Shown: one piece after another, positions 1 to 5,573 of the stretch
Layout of the letters: every line of letters begins with the position of its first letter
Numbering within the stretch: the first letter of the stretch is position 1
From: an uncultured archaeon
GTDB taxonomy: Archaea; Nanobdellota; Nanobdellia; Pacearchaeales; GW2011-AR1
Assembly: GCA_903873955.1 (NCBI GenBank)
Contig: CAIQQL010000006.1
Coordinates: 1-13,587, forward strand
DNA: 13,587 bases
Direction: 5' to 3'
The notes under the pieces: model-generated
Seen by the model: the letters and a program-made list of their open reading frames with translations, nothing else
Database searches by the model: none
Told to the model about the DNA's origin: nothing
Made by a program: the position numbers and the translations under genes

Positions 1-56
1 CCGAATATCTTCCTGAAATTTGGTTCATGATGCTTCAATCTTTCTAATAGGGCCAT
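1..56 (-). CDS. Start of an unknown gene, truncated by the window edge
   Basis: Reading the minus strand from position 56, an ATG opens a frame with no stop up to the left edge. The 18 visible residues are MALLERLKHHEPNFRKIF, a hydrophilic helix-like start and no obvious signal peptide. Two in-frame ATGs lie further upstream at 95 and 92 and would add up to 13 residues. A strong TATA-like sequence at 104-111 would place transcription start near 81 and favours the ATG at 56 with a short leader. A weaker TATA-like sequence at 118-125 lies 26-27 nt before the ATG at 95 and would favour a leaderless longer form. Too little is visible to name a function. Confidence 0.35.
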   Translation of the reverse strand, partial: MALLERLKHHEPNFRKIF

Positions 57-64
57 AGTAATAA

Positions 65-82
65 TAACCTTTTTTAAGGTTA
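65..82. promoter_or_regulatory. Perfect inverted repeat in the leader of the left-edge gene
   Basis: TAACCTT (65-71) and AAGGTTA (76-82) are perfect inverted arms around a TTTT spacer. The repeat lies between the TATA-like sequence at 104-111 and the ATG at 56 on the minus strand, at or just after the predicted transcription start. It could be a repressor operator or an RNA hairpin in the leader. If the start codon is instead at 95 or 92, the repeat would be coding sequence. A terminator for the 164-residue gene transcribed from the right is another reading. Confidence 0.35.
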
Positions 83-103
83 TAGTAATCATCATCTAGG
101 TTA

Positions 104-111
104 TATTTAAA
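104..111 (-). promoter_or_regulatory. TATA-like box of the left-edge gene
   Basis: The minus strand reads TTTTAAATATAA across this AT-rich stretch, close to the archaeal TATA consensus. Its centre is about 51 nt before the ATG at 56, which would leave a leader of about 25 nt. A weaker box, GATAAATAG, lies at 118-126. Confidence 0.35.
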
Positions 112-163
112 ACTTTCTATTTATCACGAATTTTCGTAAAATTGCTTTAACAAATTTGATTGC

Positions 164-658
164 TCAAATCTTTCTGCCAAACGCTGCTGTCTTTGGACTT
201 CGAAGACTTTGCATCCTGCTCCGATACAGCTCAAGAAAGGCGCGGTCATTGAACATCTCCTGGATCCGGGGAGCGATTTGGTAGTGCAGGGCCTGGAGGT
301 AAGGTTCATCTCGCAGCAATAGAGATTCAACAAATACTTCTCCTGTCGAAAAGAAAAGCGCGCGTACATTGCCACAGACGGATATCCCTGTTGCGGGGAA
401 GGGCAGGATAAGTCCGGTTTGCGCGCCATACTCTGTGGTCAGGGGGTACGTAGTGTTGCGGACCTTCGGATCAGGTGTGATGGTTGCCCCTTCTCTCGTT
501 CCATAAAAACTGAACGGAAAACCTCCATCACGCAGGGGTCCTGTCCTGTGGTGTAATTCGCCCCGGAGCAGTTTATAGCCGAAATTGGCTCTGCCTGTCC
601 GTTCAACTTCCTCGGTGATGATATTAAAAGGTAAAATTTCGCAATCCAAAGTATCCAT
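164..658 (-). CDS. Unknown 164-residue cytosolic protein downstream of PCNA
   Basis: I do not recognise this family. The 164-residue product has no signal peptide or membrane helix. It has a beta-rich looking N-terminal two thirds with Gly/Pro/Thr-rich turns and a more helical C-terminal part from about residue 106. It contains two cysteines (6 and 95), too few for a metal site. The ATG at 658 lies 20 nt after the PCNA stop and is preceded by a good SD, GGGAG, with an 8-nt spacer. This fits translation from a shared PCNA mRNA rather than a leaderless message. The gene may be co-regulated with the clamp, but a replication role is not shown. The end may be disturbed: in the +1 frame a helical, charged stretch continues 40 nt past the stop, although that extension is AT-rich like intergenic DNA. 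Confidence 0.6.
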   Translation of the reverse strand: MDTLDCEILPFNIITEEVERTGRANFGYKLLRGELHHRTGPLRDGGFPFSFYGTREGATITPDPKVRNTTYPLTTEYGAQTGLILPFPATGISVCGNVRALFFSTGEVFVESLLLRDEPYLQALHYQIAPRIQEMFNDRAFLELYRSRMQSLRSPKTAAFGRKI

Positions 659-678
659 GAAGAATGCTCCCTGAAGTT

Positions 679-1413
679 TTAATCTTCTTGTTCAATGCGT
701 GGGGCAAGGATGAACGACAGCAGGATGTTGCCGGTAGGGAAGTCAATCCTGATAGGATGGTTATCCGAGAAGTTGAGTGAGACCCTTGAGGAGATCTTTG
801 CGCCTTTGGCAAACTTTGCGAGATACTCCAGGGAGAAGCGCGCTGTGCTGTAATCTGAATAGATCTCAATCTCATCTGAAGAGAATTCTGCACGGGTCGA
901 GTTGAGTGCTCCTTTGGCCTCTACAATAAATTTGGTAGGCTCAGCTGAGAACGTGCATGCATCAGAGACGATGCCACAATCCTCGATGAATTCAGTGAAT
1001 GCCTCAGAATCCATCTTGACGACGCTCTTGAATTCCCAGGAAGGAAGGTCTTTTTCTTCCCCTTCGATGTTGATCAGGGACAAGGTGAAATCTCTTTTGA
1101 TCTTGTCATTGATGGCAAGCTTGAGACGGTTTTCCTCTTTGCTCAAGGTTAAGGAACTTCCCAGCTTGCATCTTCGAAGGACTGCCTTCAGGTTTTCAAG
1201 ATTGACACCCAGGACTTCATCTTTGTCAATCTCATATTGGGAGAAAAGGTCGCGCGGCATCTTGAATTGGACCATGGCTACATTTGCAGGGTCAATTGCG
1301 GTGATGCTCATGCCGCCCTCTTTGGTGACTTTGAGTCTCACCTCAGTAACCAGTTCAGAGATGATGGAGATTATATCTGCCAAAATCTTGGGGTTATCCA
1401 ATTTCAGTAACAT
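679..1413 (-). CDS. pcn: DNA polymerase sliding clamp (PCNA)
   Basis: This is the archaeal PCNA, which trimerises into a ring around DNA and tethers polymerase, FEN1, ligase and other PIP-box proteins at the fork. The 244 residues match the family's usual length of about 245-250. Recognisable features are the N-terminal block with MSITAIDPANVAMVQ at 35-49, the acidic interdomain connector near 115-125, and an SDNHPIRIDF segment near 217-226 that corresponds to the conserved D-H-P-[IL]-[KR] strand. The C-terminus LAPRIEQED matches the typical LAPR-acidic end. The ATG at 1413 has a TATA box (AACTTAAAAG) centred about 26 nt upstream and no SD, so the message is probably leaderless. The gene is divergent from a secreted-protein gene and is followed at 20 nt by an unknown gene. 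Confidence 0.96.
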   Translation of the reverse strand: MLLKLDNPKILADIISIISELVTEVRLKVTKEGGMSITAIDPANVAMVQFKMPRDLFSQYEIDKDEVLGVNLENLKAVLRRCKLGSSLTLSKEENRLKLAINDKIKRDFTLSLINIEGEEKDLPSWEFKSVVKMDSEAFTEFIEDCGIVSDACTFSAEPTKFIVEAKGALNSTRAEFSSDEIEIYSDYSTARFSLEYLAKFAKGAKISSRVSLNFSDNHPIRIDFPTGNILLSFILAPRIEQED

Positions 1414-1434
1414 TCGTTTAGAGGGCGCTCTGGG

Positions 1435-1444
1435 CTTTTAAGTT
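1435..1444 (-). promoter_or_regulatory. TATA box of PCNA
   Basis: The minus strand reads AACTTAAAAG, centred about 26 nt before the PCNA ATG at 1413. This spacing puts transcription start at or next to the start codon. Confidence 0.6.
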
Positions 1445-1471
1445 TTATTGTGATGCCCGCTCGCCATACGA

Positions 1472-1493
1472 CAAGGGGCTCGTACTCCCCTTG
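1472..1493. promoter_or_regulatory. GC-rich inverted repeat between divergent promoters
   Basis: CAAGGGG (1472-1478) and CCCCTTG (1487-1493) form a perfect 7-bp inverted repeat with an 8-nt spacer. It sits between the PCNA TATA box (1435-1444) and the TATA box of the rightward gene (1510-1519), so one bound regulator could affect both. The 10-mer ACTCCCCTTG in its right half recurs exactly between the TATA box and ATG of the minus-strand gene starting at 10338. No known regulator is assigned. Confidence 0.35.
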
Positions 1494-1509
1494 CAAAAAC
1501 AGGATAAAA

Positions 1510-1519
1510 GATTAAAAAG
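1510..1519 (+). promoter_or_regulatory. TATA box of the small anchored protein gene
   Basis: GATTAAAAAG is centred about 26 nt before the ATG at 1541. There is no SD before that ATG, so the message is probably leaderless. Confidence 0.5.
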
Positions 1520-1540
1520 AATAAGGGACTCTCACCTGGT

Positions 1541-2236
1541 ATGAACAAGCTGGGCCTTTTGGCGTTTGGTATAGGGTTGTTGCTATCCTTTGGCATTGCA
1601 TATCATTTCTCTGCTCCAAGATCAGACCATCCTGCAAACCTCACCGCAACAATCTCTGGCCAAGCAGTCCAGAATCATACGCTTTCCCCTGCAACTTCTG
1701 TAAAGAAACTTCCTGATCCTAGTGCGCTTATTGCCAGTTCTCTTGCCTGTAGCGACTGCACGCAGGCGTTCCAGAAGTACTCTCCTGCCCTGGGAAACCT
1801 GTCCAATTTTGAAAAAGAGTTCCAGGTCAATCTTTCCCTTCCTTTTGCTGAAAACGCACAGAGACAGGAAGGATATGCCTTGATCTATTATGAATCGAAT
1901 GGCACACAGACCTTGACGAATGCCTCACAGGAATTCCTTTCTGCAGCGGACGCGTTTGTGAAACAGGGAGAGAACTTCAGCCGTATTCGTACGCGAAACG
2001 TATCCTTTACGGTGGCCTATACGGAACAGTTTAGTTATGCGAAGGCCTACTTTGGAAAGGTGAAAGCGGGGTGCAAAGCAGTAACCTGCGCTCCTACCCA
2101 GATGATTGCCCAGGTATCCTTCTATCTGCAGGACAATTCAGTGGTCTTGGTGCTTGATCGGTACCATGGGATTGGGCCGGGAGGAGGCGATCATCCTCTT
2201 GCCCTGAACAATTCCCTTACCGTCACTAGTATCTGA
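1541..2236 (+). CDS. Secreted or N-terminally anchored protein of unknown function
   Basis: I do not recognise this 231-residue protein. Residues 4-22 form a strongly hydrophobic segment (LGLLAFGIGLLLSFGIAY) after a short basic start, so the product is exported and either cleaved or kept as an N-terminal membrane anchor. The rest is hydrophilic and outside the cell. It carries nine N-x-S/T sequons (for example N33, N45, N86, N97, N120, N127, N145, N153, N223), as expected for an archaeal glycoprotein. Four cysteines occur as two pairs, C70/C73 and C178/C183, and probably form disulfides. The region after residue 155 looks like a small beta domain ending in a Gly-rich loop (GIGPGGGDHP). The start is supported by the TATA box at 1510-1519. 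The gene is divergent from PCNA and 48 nt before the primase gene, which has its own TATA box. Confidence 0.75.
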   Translation: MNKLGLLAFGIGLLLSFGIAYHFSAPRSDHPANLTATISGQAVQNHTLSPATSVKKLPDPSALIASSLACSDCTQAFQKYSPALGNLSNFEKEFQVNLSLPFAENAQRQEGYALIYYESNGTQTLTNASQEFLSAADAFVKQGENFSRIRTRNVSFTVAYTEQFSYAKAYFGKVKAGCKAVTCAPTQMIAQVSFYLQDNSVVLVLDRYHGIGPGGGDHPLALNNSLTVTSI

Positions 2237-2256
2237 TCTTCGCACAAAGCAAATCA

Positions 2257-2264
2257 ATATAAAA
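2257..2264 (+). promoter_or_regulatory. TATA box of the primase gene
   Basis: ATATAAAA is centred about 25 nt before the ATG at 2285. The primase therefore appears to have its own leaderless transcript and need not depend on readthrough from the gene before it. Confidence 0.55.
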
Positions 2265-2284
2265 CAAACCTCCTTCTATAAGGG

Positions 2285-3880
2285 ATGGAAGAAAAAGAAA
2301 AAAGGGTACGGGCTATAACCCGGTTATATTATGCAAACCCGAAGGTACAAAAAGCGATGCTTGCCTTTGCGCAAGGTCGTGAAGTCGTGCCGCGGTATTT
2401 TGAAGGGTTTGGGAAACGCCCGGATATGCTGCAGTATCCTTCTGATCTGATGGGCCTGGTGAATAAAGGTGCGACCTCGTTTCATGGTTCTGAAGAGTTA
2501 TGGTCTGACCCTCTCTCCTTGAGCTCGGATATCACTGCCGAAGAGATGGGTAGGTTGCGCAAAGGATGGGACCTTTTGATAGATATTGATTCTCCCTTCC
2601 TGGATTGCTCAAGGGTTGCTGCACGGTTGATCATAACTGCGCTTGAGCATCACGGTATCAAGAACTTCGGTCTGAAGTTCTCAGGAAGCAAGGGCTTCCA
2701 TATCATCATTGCAGGCAAGGCCTTCCCCGAGATTTATCAGGGAGAGGAGACTCGGCGCATGTTTCCCGAATGGCCGAGGGCCATCTCAGAATATCTGATG
2801 AGCTATATCCGCCGGGACTATAACCTGGAAGTGGGCAAGATGCTCAGCGAAAAGGAGATTATGAGCAGGACCACGCTCACCCAGGAGGATCTGAACGCAG
2901 TGCGATGCAGGCAATGCGGAAGTGATGCCCAGAAAGGGATGATTGTGAAGTTCATCTGCCCCGTATGTAATCTGACCATGGACCGTCGTGACGTCAAACT
3001 GACCAAGAGGCGCTTGCGCTGTTTGAGCAATGACTGTGCCGGGGTTCTTGAGGTTTTGGAGACGAAGGAGTATTTTATGTGCGCTTCGTGCAAGGATCCG
3101 GAAAATGAGAAGATGGCCCTTGCTTCAGACAAGCATCCGGACAGTTTTGAGTTGGGGAGAGGAATCAATGCTGAAAAGGTCGCAAATCTCGATATGGTCC
3201 TTGTTGCCCCAAGGCATCTTTTCCGTATGCCTTATTCCCTGCATGAAAAGACTTCCCTTGCAAGTATTGTATTGACCAAAGAGCAGCTTGAGACGTTCAG
3301 CCCTAAACAGGCAGACCCGCTCAAGGTGCAGATTGTAGAATACTATCCTCAAAATACCCCTGATGAGGCTAAAGCCTTGCTTGCAGCGGCGTTGGAATGG
3401 AAGAAGAACAAGAACGCGGAAGATGAGAAAAAAGATGAGAAAAGTTATGGGAAATACAAACAGGCATATGAGCCGGTGGAAATTAGCGGGTTAACCGAAG
3501 AATTGTTCCCTCCGGCAATAAAGAAATTGCTCAAAGGTCTCAAGGACGGAAGGAAGCGCGGGGTTTTCATCCTGATCACATTCCTGCGCTCGTTGGGGTT
3601 TGCACCGGAATATATTGTGACGAGTGTGCGTGACTGGAATAAACGTAATGAGCCTCCCCTCAAGGAAGGATATATCAAAGGGCAGCTGGATTGGCATTTG
3701 CGGCAGAAGAAAAGGATTTTACCCCCCAATTATGACAACCCTTCGTTTTATAAAGACCTCAATCTGATCGAGAAAGCCCCCACGTCGAAAAATCCAATTG
3801 TCGACGCTATGCGTGAAGCACGCCGACGGGGTTTGATCAAGGAAAAAGGGTCAGAGGACCCCAAAAATCCCCCCAAATAA
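2285..3880 (+). CDS. priS: Archaeal/eukaryotic-type DNA primase, PriS fused to a PriL-like C-terminal domain
   Basis: This enzyme makes RNA/DNA primers for replication. The PriS catalytic core spans about residues 1-360. It shows the metal-binding DID at 100-102 (WDLLIDID), the nucleotide-binding SGSKGFH at 133-139, a probable third acid at D303, and RHLFRMPYSLHEKTS at 310-324, matching the family's R-x-P-x-S-L-H-x-K-T motif. Eight cysteines at 208/211, 225/228, 246/251 and 266/269 look like an inserted zinc module. After a charged linker (about 360-395), residues 404-494 resemble the PriL C-terminal domain, with LFPPAIKKLL, RDWNKRNEPPLKEGYIKGQL and LPPNYDN. Ordinary archaeal PriS is about 350 residues, so 531 fits a fusion. 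The usual cluster-binding cysteines of that domain appear to be absent (PPA, PPNY). No separate PriL gene lies in the window. Confidence 0.92.
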   Translation: MEEKEKRVRAITRLYYANPKVQKAMLAFAQGREVVPRYFEGFGKRPDMLQYPSDLMGLVNKGATSFHGSEELWSDPLSLSSDITAEEMGRLRKGWDLLIDIDSPFLDCSRVAARLIITALEHHGIKNFGLKFSGSKGFHIIIAGKAFPEIYQGEETRRMFPEWPRAISEYLMSYIRRDYNLEVGKMLSEKEIMSRTTLTQEDLNAVRCRQCGSDAQKGMIVKFICPVCNLTMDRRDVKLTKRRLRCLSNDCAGVLEVLETKEYFMCASCKDPENEKMALASDKHPDSFELGRGINAEKVANLDMVLVAPRHLFRMPYSLHEKTSLASIVLTKEQLETFSPKQADPLKVQIVEYYPQNTPDEAKALLAAALEWKKNKNAEDEKKDEKSYGKYKQAYEPVEISGLTEELFPPAIKKLLKGLKDGRKRGVFILITFLRSLGFAPEYIVTSVRDWNKRNEPPLKEGYIKGQLDWHLRQKKRILPPNYDNPSFYKDLNLIEKAPTSKNPIVDAMREARRRGLIKEKGSEDPKNPPK

Positions 3881-3892
3881 AAAAAAGATAAC

Positions 3893-3898
3893 TTTAAA
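3893..3898 (+). promoter_or_regulatory. TATA box that decides the start of the Tyr-Gly repeat protein
   Basis: TTTAAA is centred 25-26 nt before the ATG at 3921. It would be only about 16 nt before the in-frame TTG at 3912, so it supports the ATG as the start. Confidence 0.55.
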
Positions 3899-3920
3899 TT
3901 CTCTAAAACTATTGAAAAGT

Positions 3921-5492
3921 ATGGTAAAAAGCAGTGTGTTTGTAATATCCCTTTTGGTTCTGGGTTTGCTTTCTGTATCTCTAGCGTCGGCTTTCTGGCC
4001 GTTTGACTATTTTTCAAAACCCTCGGTCGCAAGCAGCCCAGCAGGTTACGGTTATGGTGGTAGTGCGAGCGGTGGCAGTATCTGCAATACTAACTATGCC
4101 TATGGATATTCCACTGGATACGGATATGGCTGTGCCTCAACCGTGCCTTTGATGGTAAAACAAATCTTTTATGCAAACAGGACTGCCCAGGCTAACTGGG
4201 GATCAACTTATTTTTATGTGGGAAATCTTCAGGATATAACCTACCTGCTCAGTGCAGATAATTCTTACATCTTTAATTATAATGGTGCATCATATGCCGC
4301 TGCTCCTTTGCTCATCAGCTTCACTTTCGGAACGGCAATGCCTGCTCATACCGAGATCATTTCTTATCTCGACGGCGCAAACAGCCAGGCCAGCCTAACC
4401 ATCTATATTCCTGCTTTCAATACCACAAAGACAGGCAATAGTATGTACTTCTATGTAGCAAAGGATGGCTCAACCTATTTTGCTGACGTAAACAACAACG
4501 GTCTTGCTTCCAATGAGAATCTGCTTTCTTCTGCTCAGGCTTTGGTCCCAGCACACCTTGCAAGAGCAGCTCCAAAGGGAAGTACTGCCCGGATATTATG
4601 CACTGAAAACTGGAAGTCACAAACCTGCTCATTAAGCAAATGCAGTGCTCAATACACCCAGACAAAGACCTGCGTTGAGACTGGCTGCTCACATTTACAG
4701 ACCACTGAACAGAAATGCTGTCCAACAGGGTATGGATATGGCTATGGCTACGGATCCGGATATGGCTATGGCTGCAGTGTTCCTCCTGTTTCGCCTACCT
4801 GTACAGATGGCCTATCCAATCAAGGGGAGACGGGAATTGACTGTGGCGGTCCTTGTCCTGCCTGTCATAATAAGTCTGTTCAAGATAACTGCACGGGTAG
4901 TTCTGCTCAAAACAATTTTAACTGCACGGGTAAGTCTGTTCAAAATAATTATAACTGCACTGATAGTGACATCACCTCTCTTGCCCCTGATGGCAGAAAC
5001 TATCTGGTTGCAGGAAATATCACTACTGGGAATGGCTCGGTCTTTTCTGATACTTGTTATAGCGATGCTGTGTTGAAAGAGTTCTACTGTCTGACCATTT
5101 ATACTAAGGCCGAATTAGTCACTTGTCCAAATGGATGCGCTGCAGGAGTCTGTAAGGGCGCATCACAGACTACCACCTCTACCGGATCCACCGGCTCAGG
5201 CAACACAATCAACGGGCTCTCTTCTGGCACTAATGGTGGAAACACACAGACGCATATCATCGCACCTCAACCTCCAGTTGCACCACAAGGCAGCATCATC
5301 AATACCACTCCTCAAGGCCCAGGTGTCACTCCTATTGATACTTCTTCGGGTTCGGGACAGAACGTAAAATCTACTTCTGTTTGGTACTGGATTGGCGTCA
5401 TCGGTGGGATCTTGATCCTGCTTGCAATTATCGTCGGTTTGATTCTTTATTTTCTTTCTAAAAGAAAAGATTCTGCCGCCGTTGCTCAATAA
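3921..5492 (+). CDS. Large Cys-rich surface protein with Tyr-Gly repeats and a C-terminal membrane anchor
   Basis: This 523-residue protein has a signal peptide (MVKSSVFVISLLVLGLLSV, cleavage probably after ASA at about 24), a Tyr/Gly-rich N-terminus and a beta-rich ectodomain at about 75-210. A Cys-rich section follows from 227 on, resembling the C-x-E-N-W and T-x-T-C patterns of archaeal surface proteins. Then come a second Tyr-Gly block (about 270-283), a motif CTDGLSNQGETGIDCGGPC at 294-312, three short NCT repeats, another Cys domain to about 412, and a Thr/Ser/Gly/Pro-rich linker. One transmembrane helix (about 489-513) and a short basic tail end the protein. It is probably anchored in the cell membrane with its bulk outside and glycosylated. 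Role unknown: adhesion or envelope structure is a guess. The ATG at 3921 was chosen over the TTG at 3912 because of the TATA spacing. Confidence 0.8.
   Translation: MVKSSVFVISLLVLGLLSVSLASAFWPFDYFSKPSVASSPAGYGYGGSASGGSICNTNYAYGYSTGYGYGCASTVPLMVKQIFYANRTAQANWGSTYFYVGNLQDITYLLSADNSYIFNYNGASYAAAPLLISFTFGTAMPAHTEIISYLDGANSQASLTIYIPAFNTTKTGNSMYFYVAKDGSTYFADVNNNGLASNENLLSSAQALVPAHLARAAPKGSTARILCTENWKSQTCSLSKCSAQYTQTKTCVETGCSHLQTTEQKCCPTGYGYGYGYGSGYGYGCSVPPVSPTCTDGLSNQGETGIDCGGPCPACHNKSVQDNCTGSSAQNNFNCTGKSVQNNYNCTDSDITSLAPDGRNYLVAGNITTGNGSVFSDTCYSDAVLKEFYCLTIYTKAELVTCPNGCAAGVCKGASQTTTSTGSTGSGNTINGLSSGTNGGNTQTHIIAPQPPVAPQGSIINTTPQGPGVTPIDTSSGSGQNVKSTSVWYWIGVIGGILILLAIIVGLILYFLSKRKDSAAVAQ
4728..4773 (+). 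repeat. Tyr-Gly codon repeat inside the surface protein gene
   Basis: A run of GGN-TAY codons encodes GYGYGYGYGSGYGYGC. Shorter versions lie near 4044-4059 (GYGYGG) and 4101-4131 (YGYSTGYGYGC). Codons vary within the run (GGA, GGC, TAT, TAC), so the repeat is kept at protein level and is not a simple recent DNA slippage product. Confidence 0.7.
4872..4967 (+). repeat. Three tandem short repeats, each with one NCT glycosylation site
   Basis: Three imperfect tandem copies encode SVQDNCTGS, SAQNNFNCTGK and SVQNNYNCTDS. The cysteines are spaced exactly 11 residues apart and each follows an Asn that forms an N-C-T sequon. The first and third copies are very alike in DNA (aagtctgttca in both), which suggests duplication. 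Confidence 0.7.
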
Positions 5493-5544
5493 CAACACTT
5501 CTGCTCGGACAAGAAAAAGCGGAGAAAATAGGCAACTAAGAATA

Positions 5545-5552
5545 TTTATAAA
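5545..5552 (+). promoter_or_regulatory. TATA box of the toroid-domain protein gene
   Basis: TTTATAAA is an almost ideal archaeal TATA box, centred 25-26 nt before the ATG at 5574. There is no SD, so a leaderless message is predicted. Confidence 0.65.
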
Positions 5553-5573
5553 TAAAGGTTCCATCTAAACTAT

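Noticed and set aside
902..1441. Open frame of 179 codons on the plus strand across PCNA
   Set aside because: It is antisense to a clearly identified PCNA gene, and its protein has no recognisable features beyond Ser/Leu-rich composition expected from an opposite-strand frame.
1748..1759. C-x-x-C (C70/C73) in the small anchored protein as a thioredoxin-like active site
   Set aside because: The surrounding sequence does not match a thioredoxin fold and there is a second Cys pair at 178/183, so structural disulfides are more likely.
3912..3920. TTG start three codons upstream for the Tyr-Gly surface protein
   Set aside because: The TATA box would be too close (about 16 nt). The ATG at 3921 has the usual 25-26 nt.
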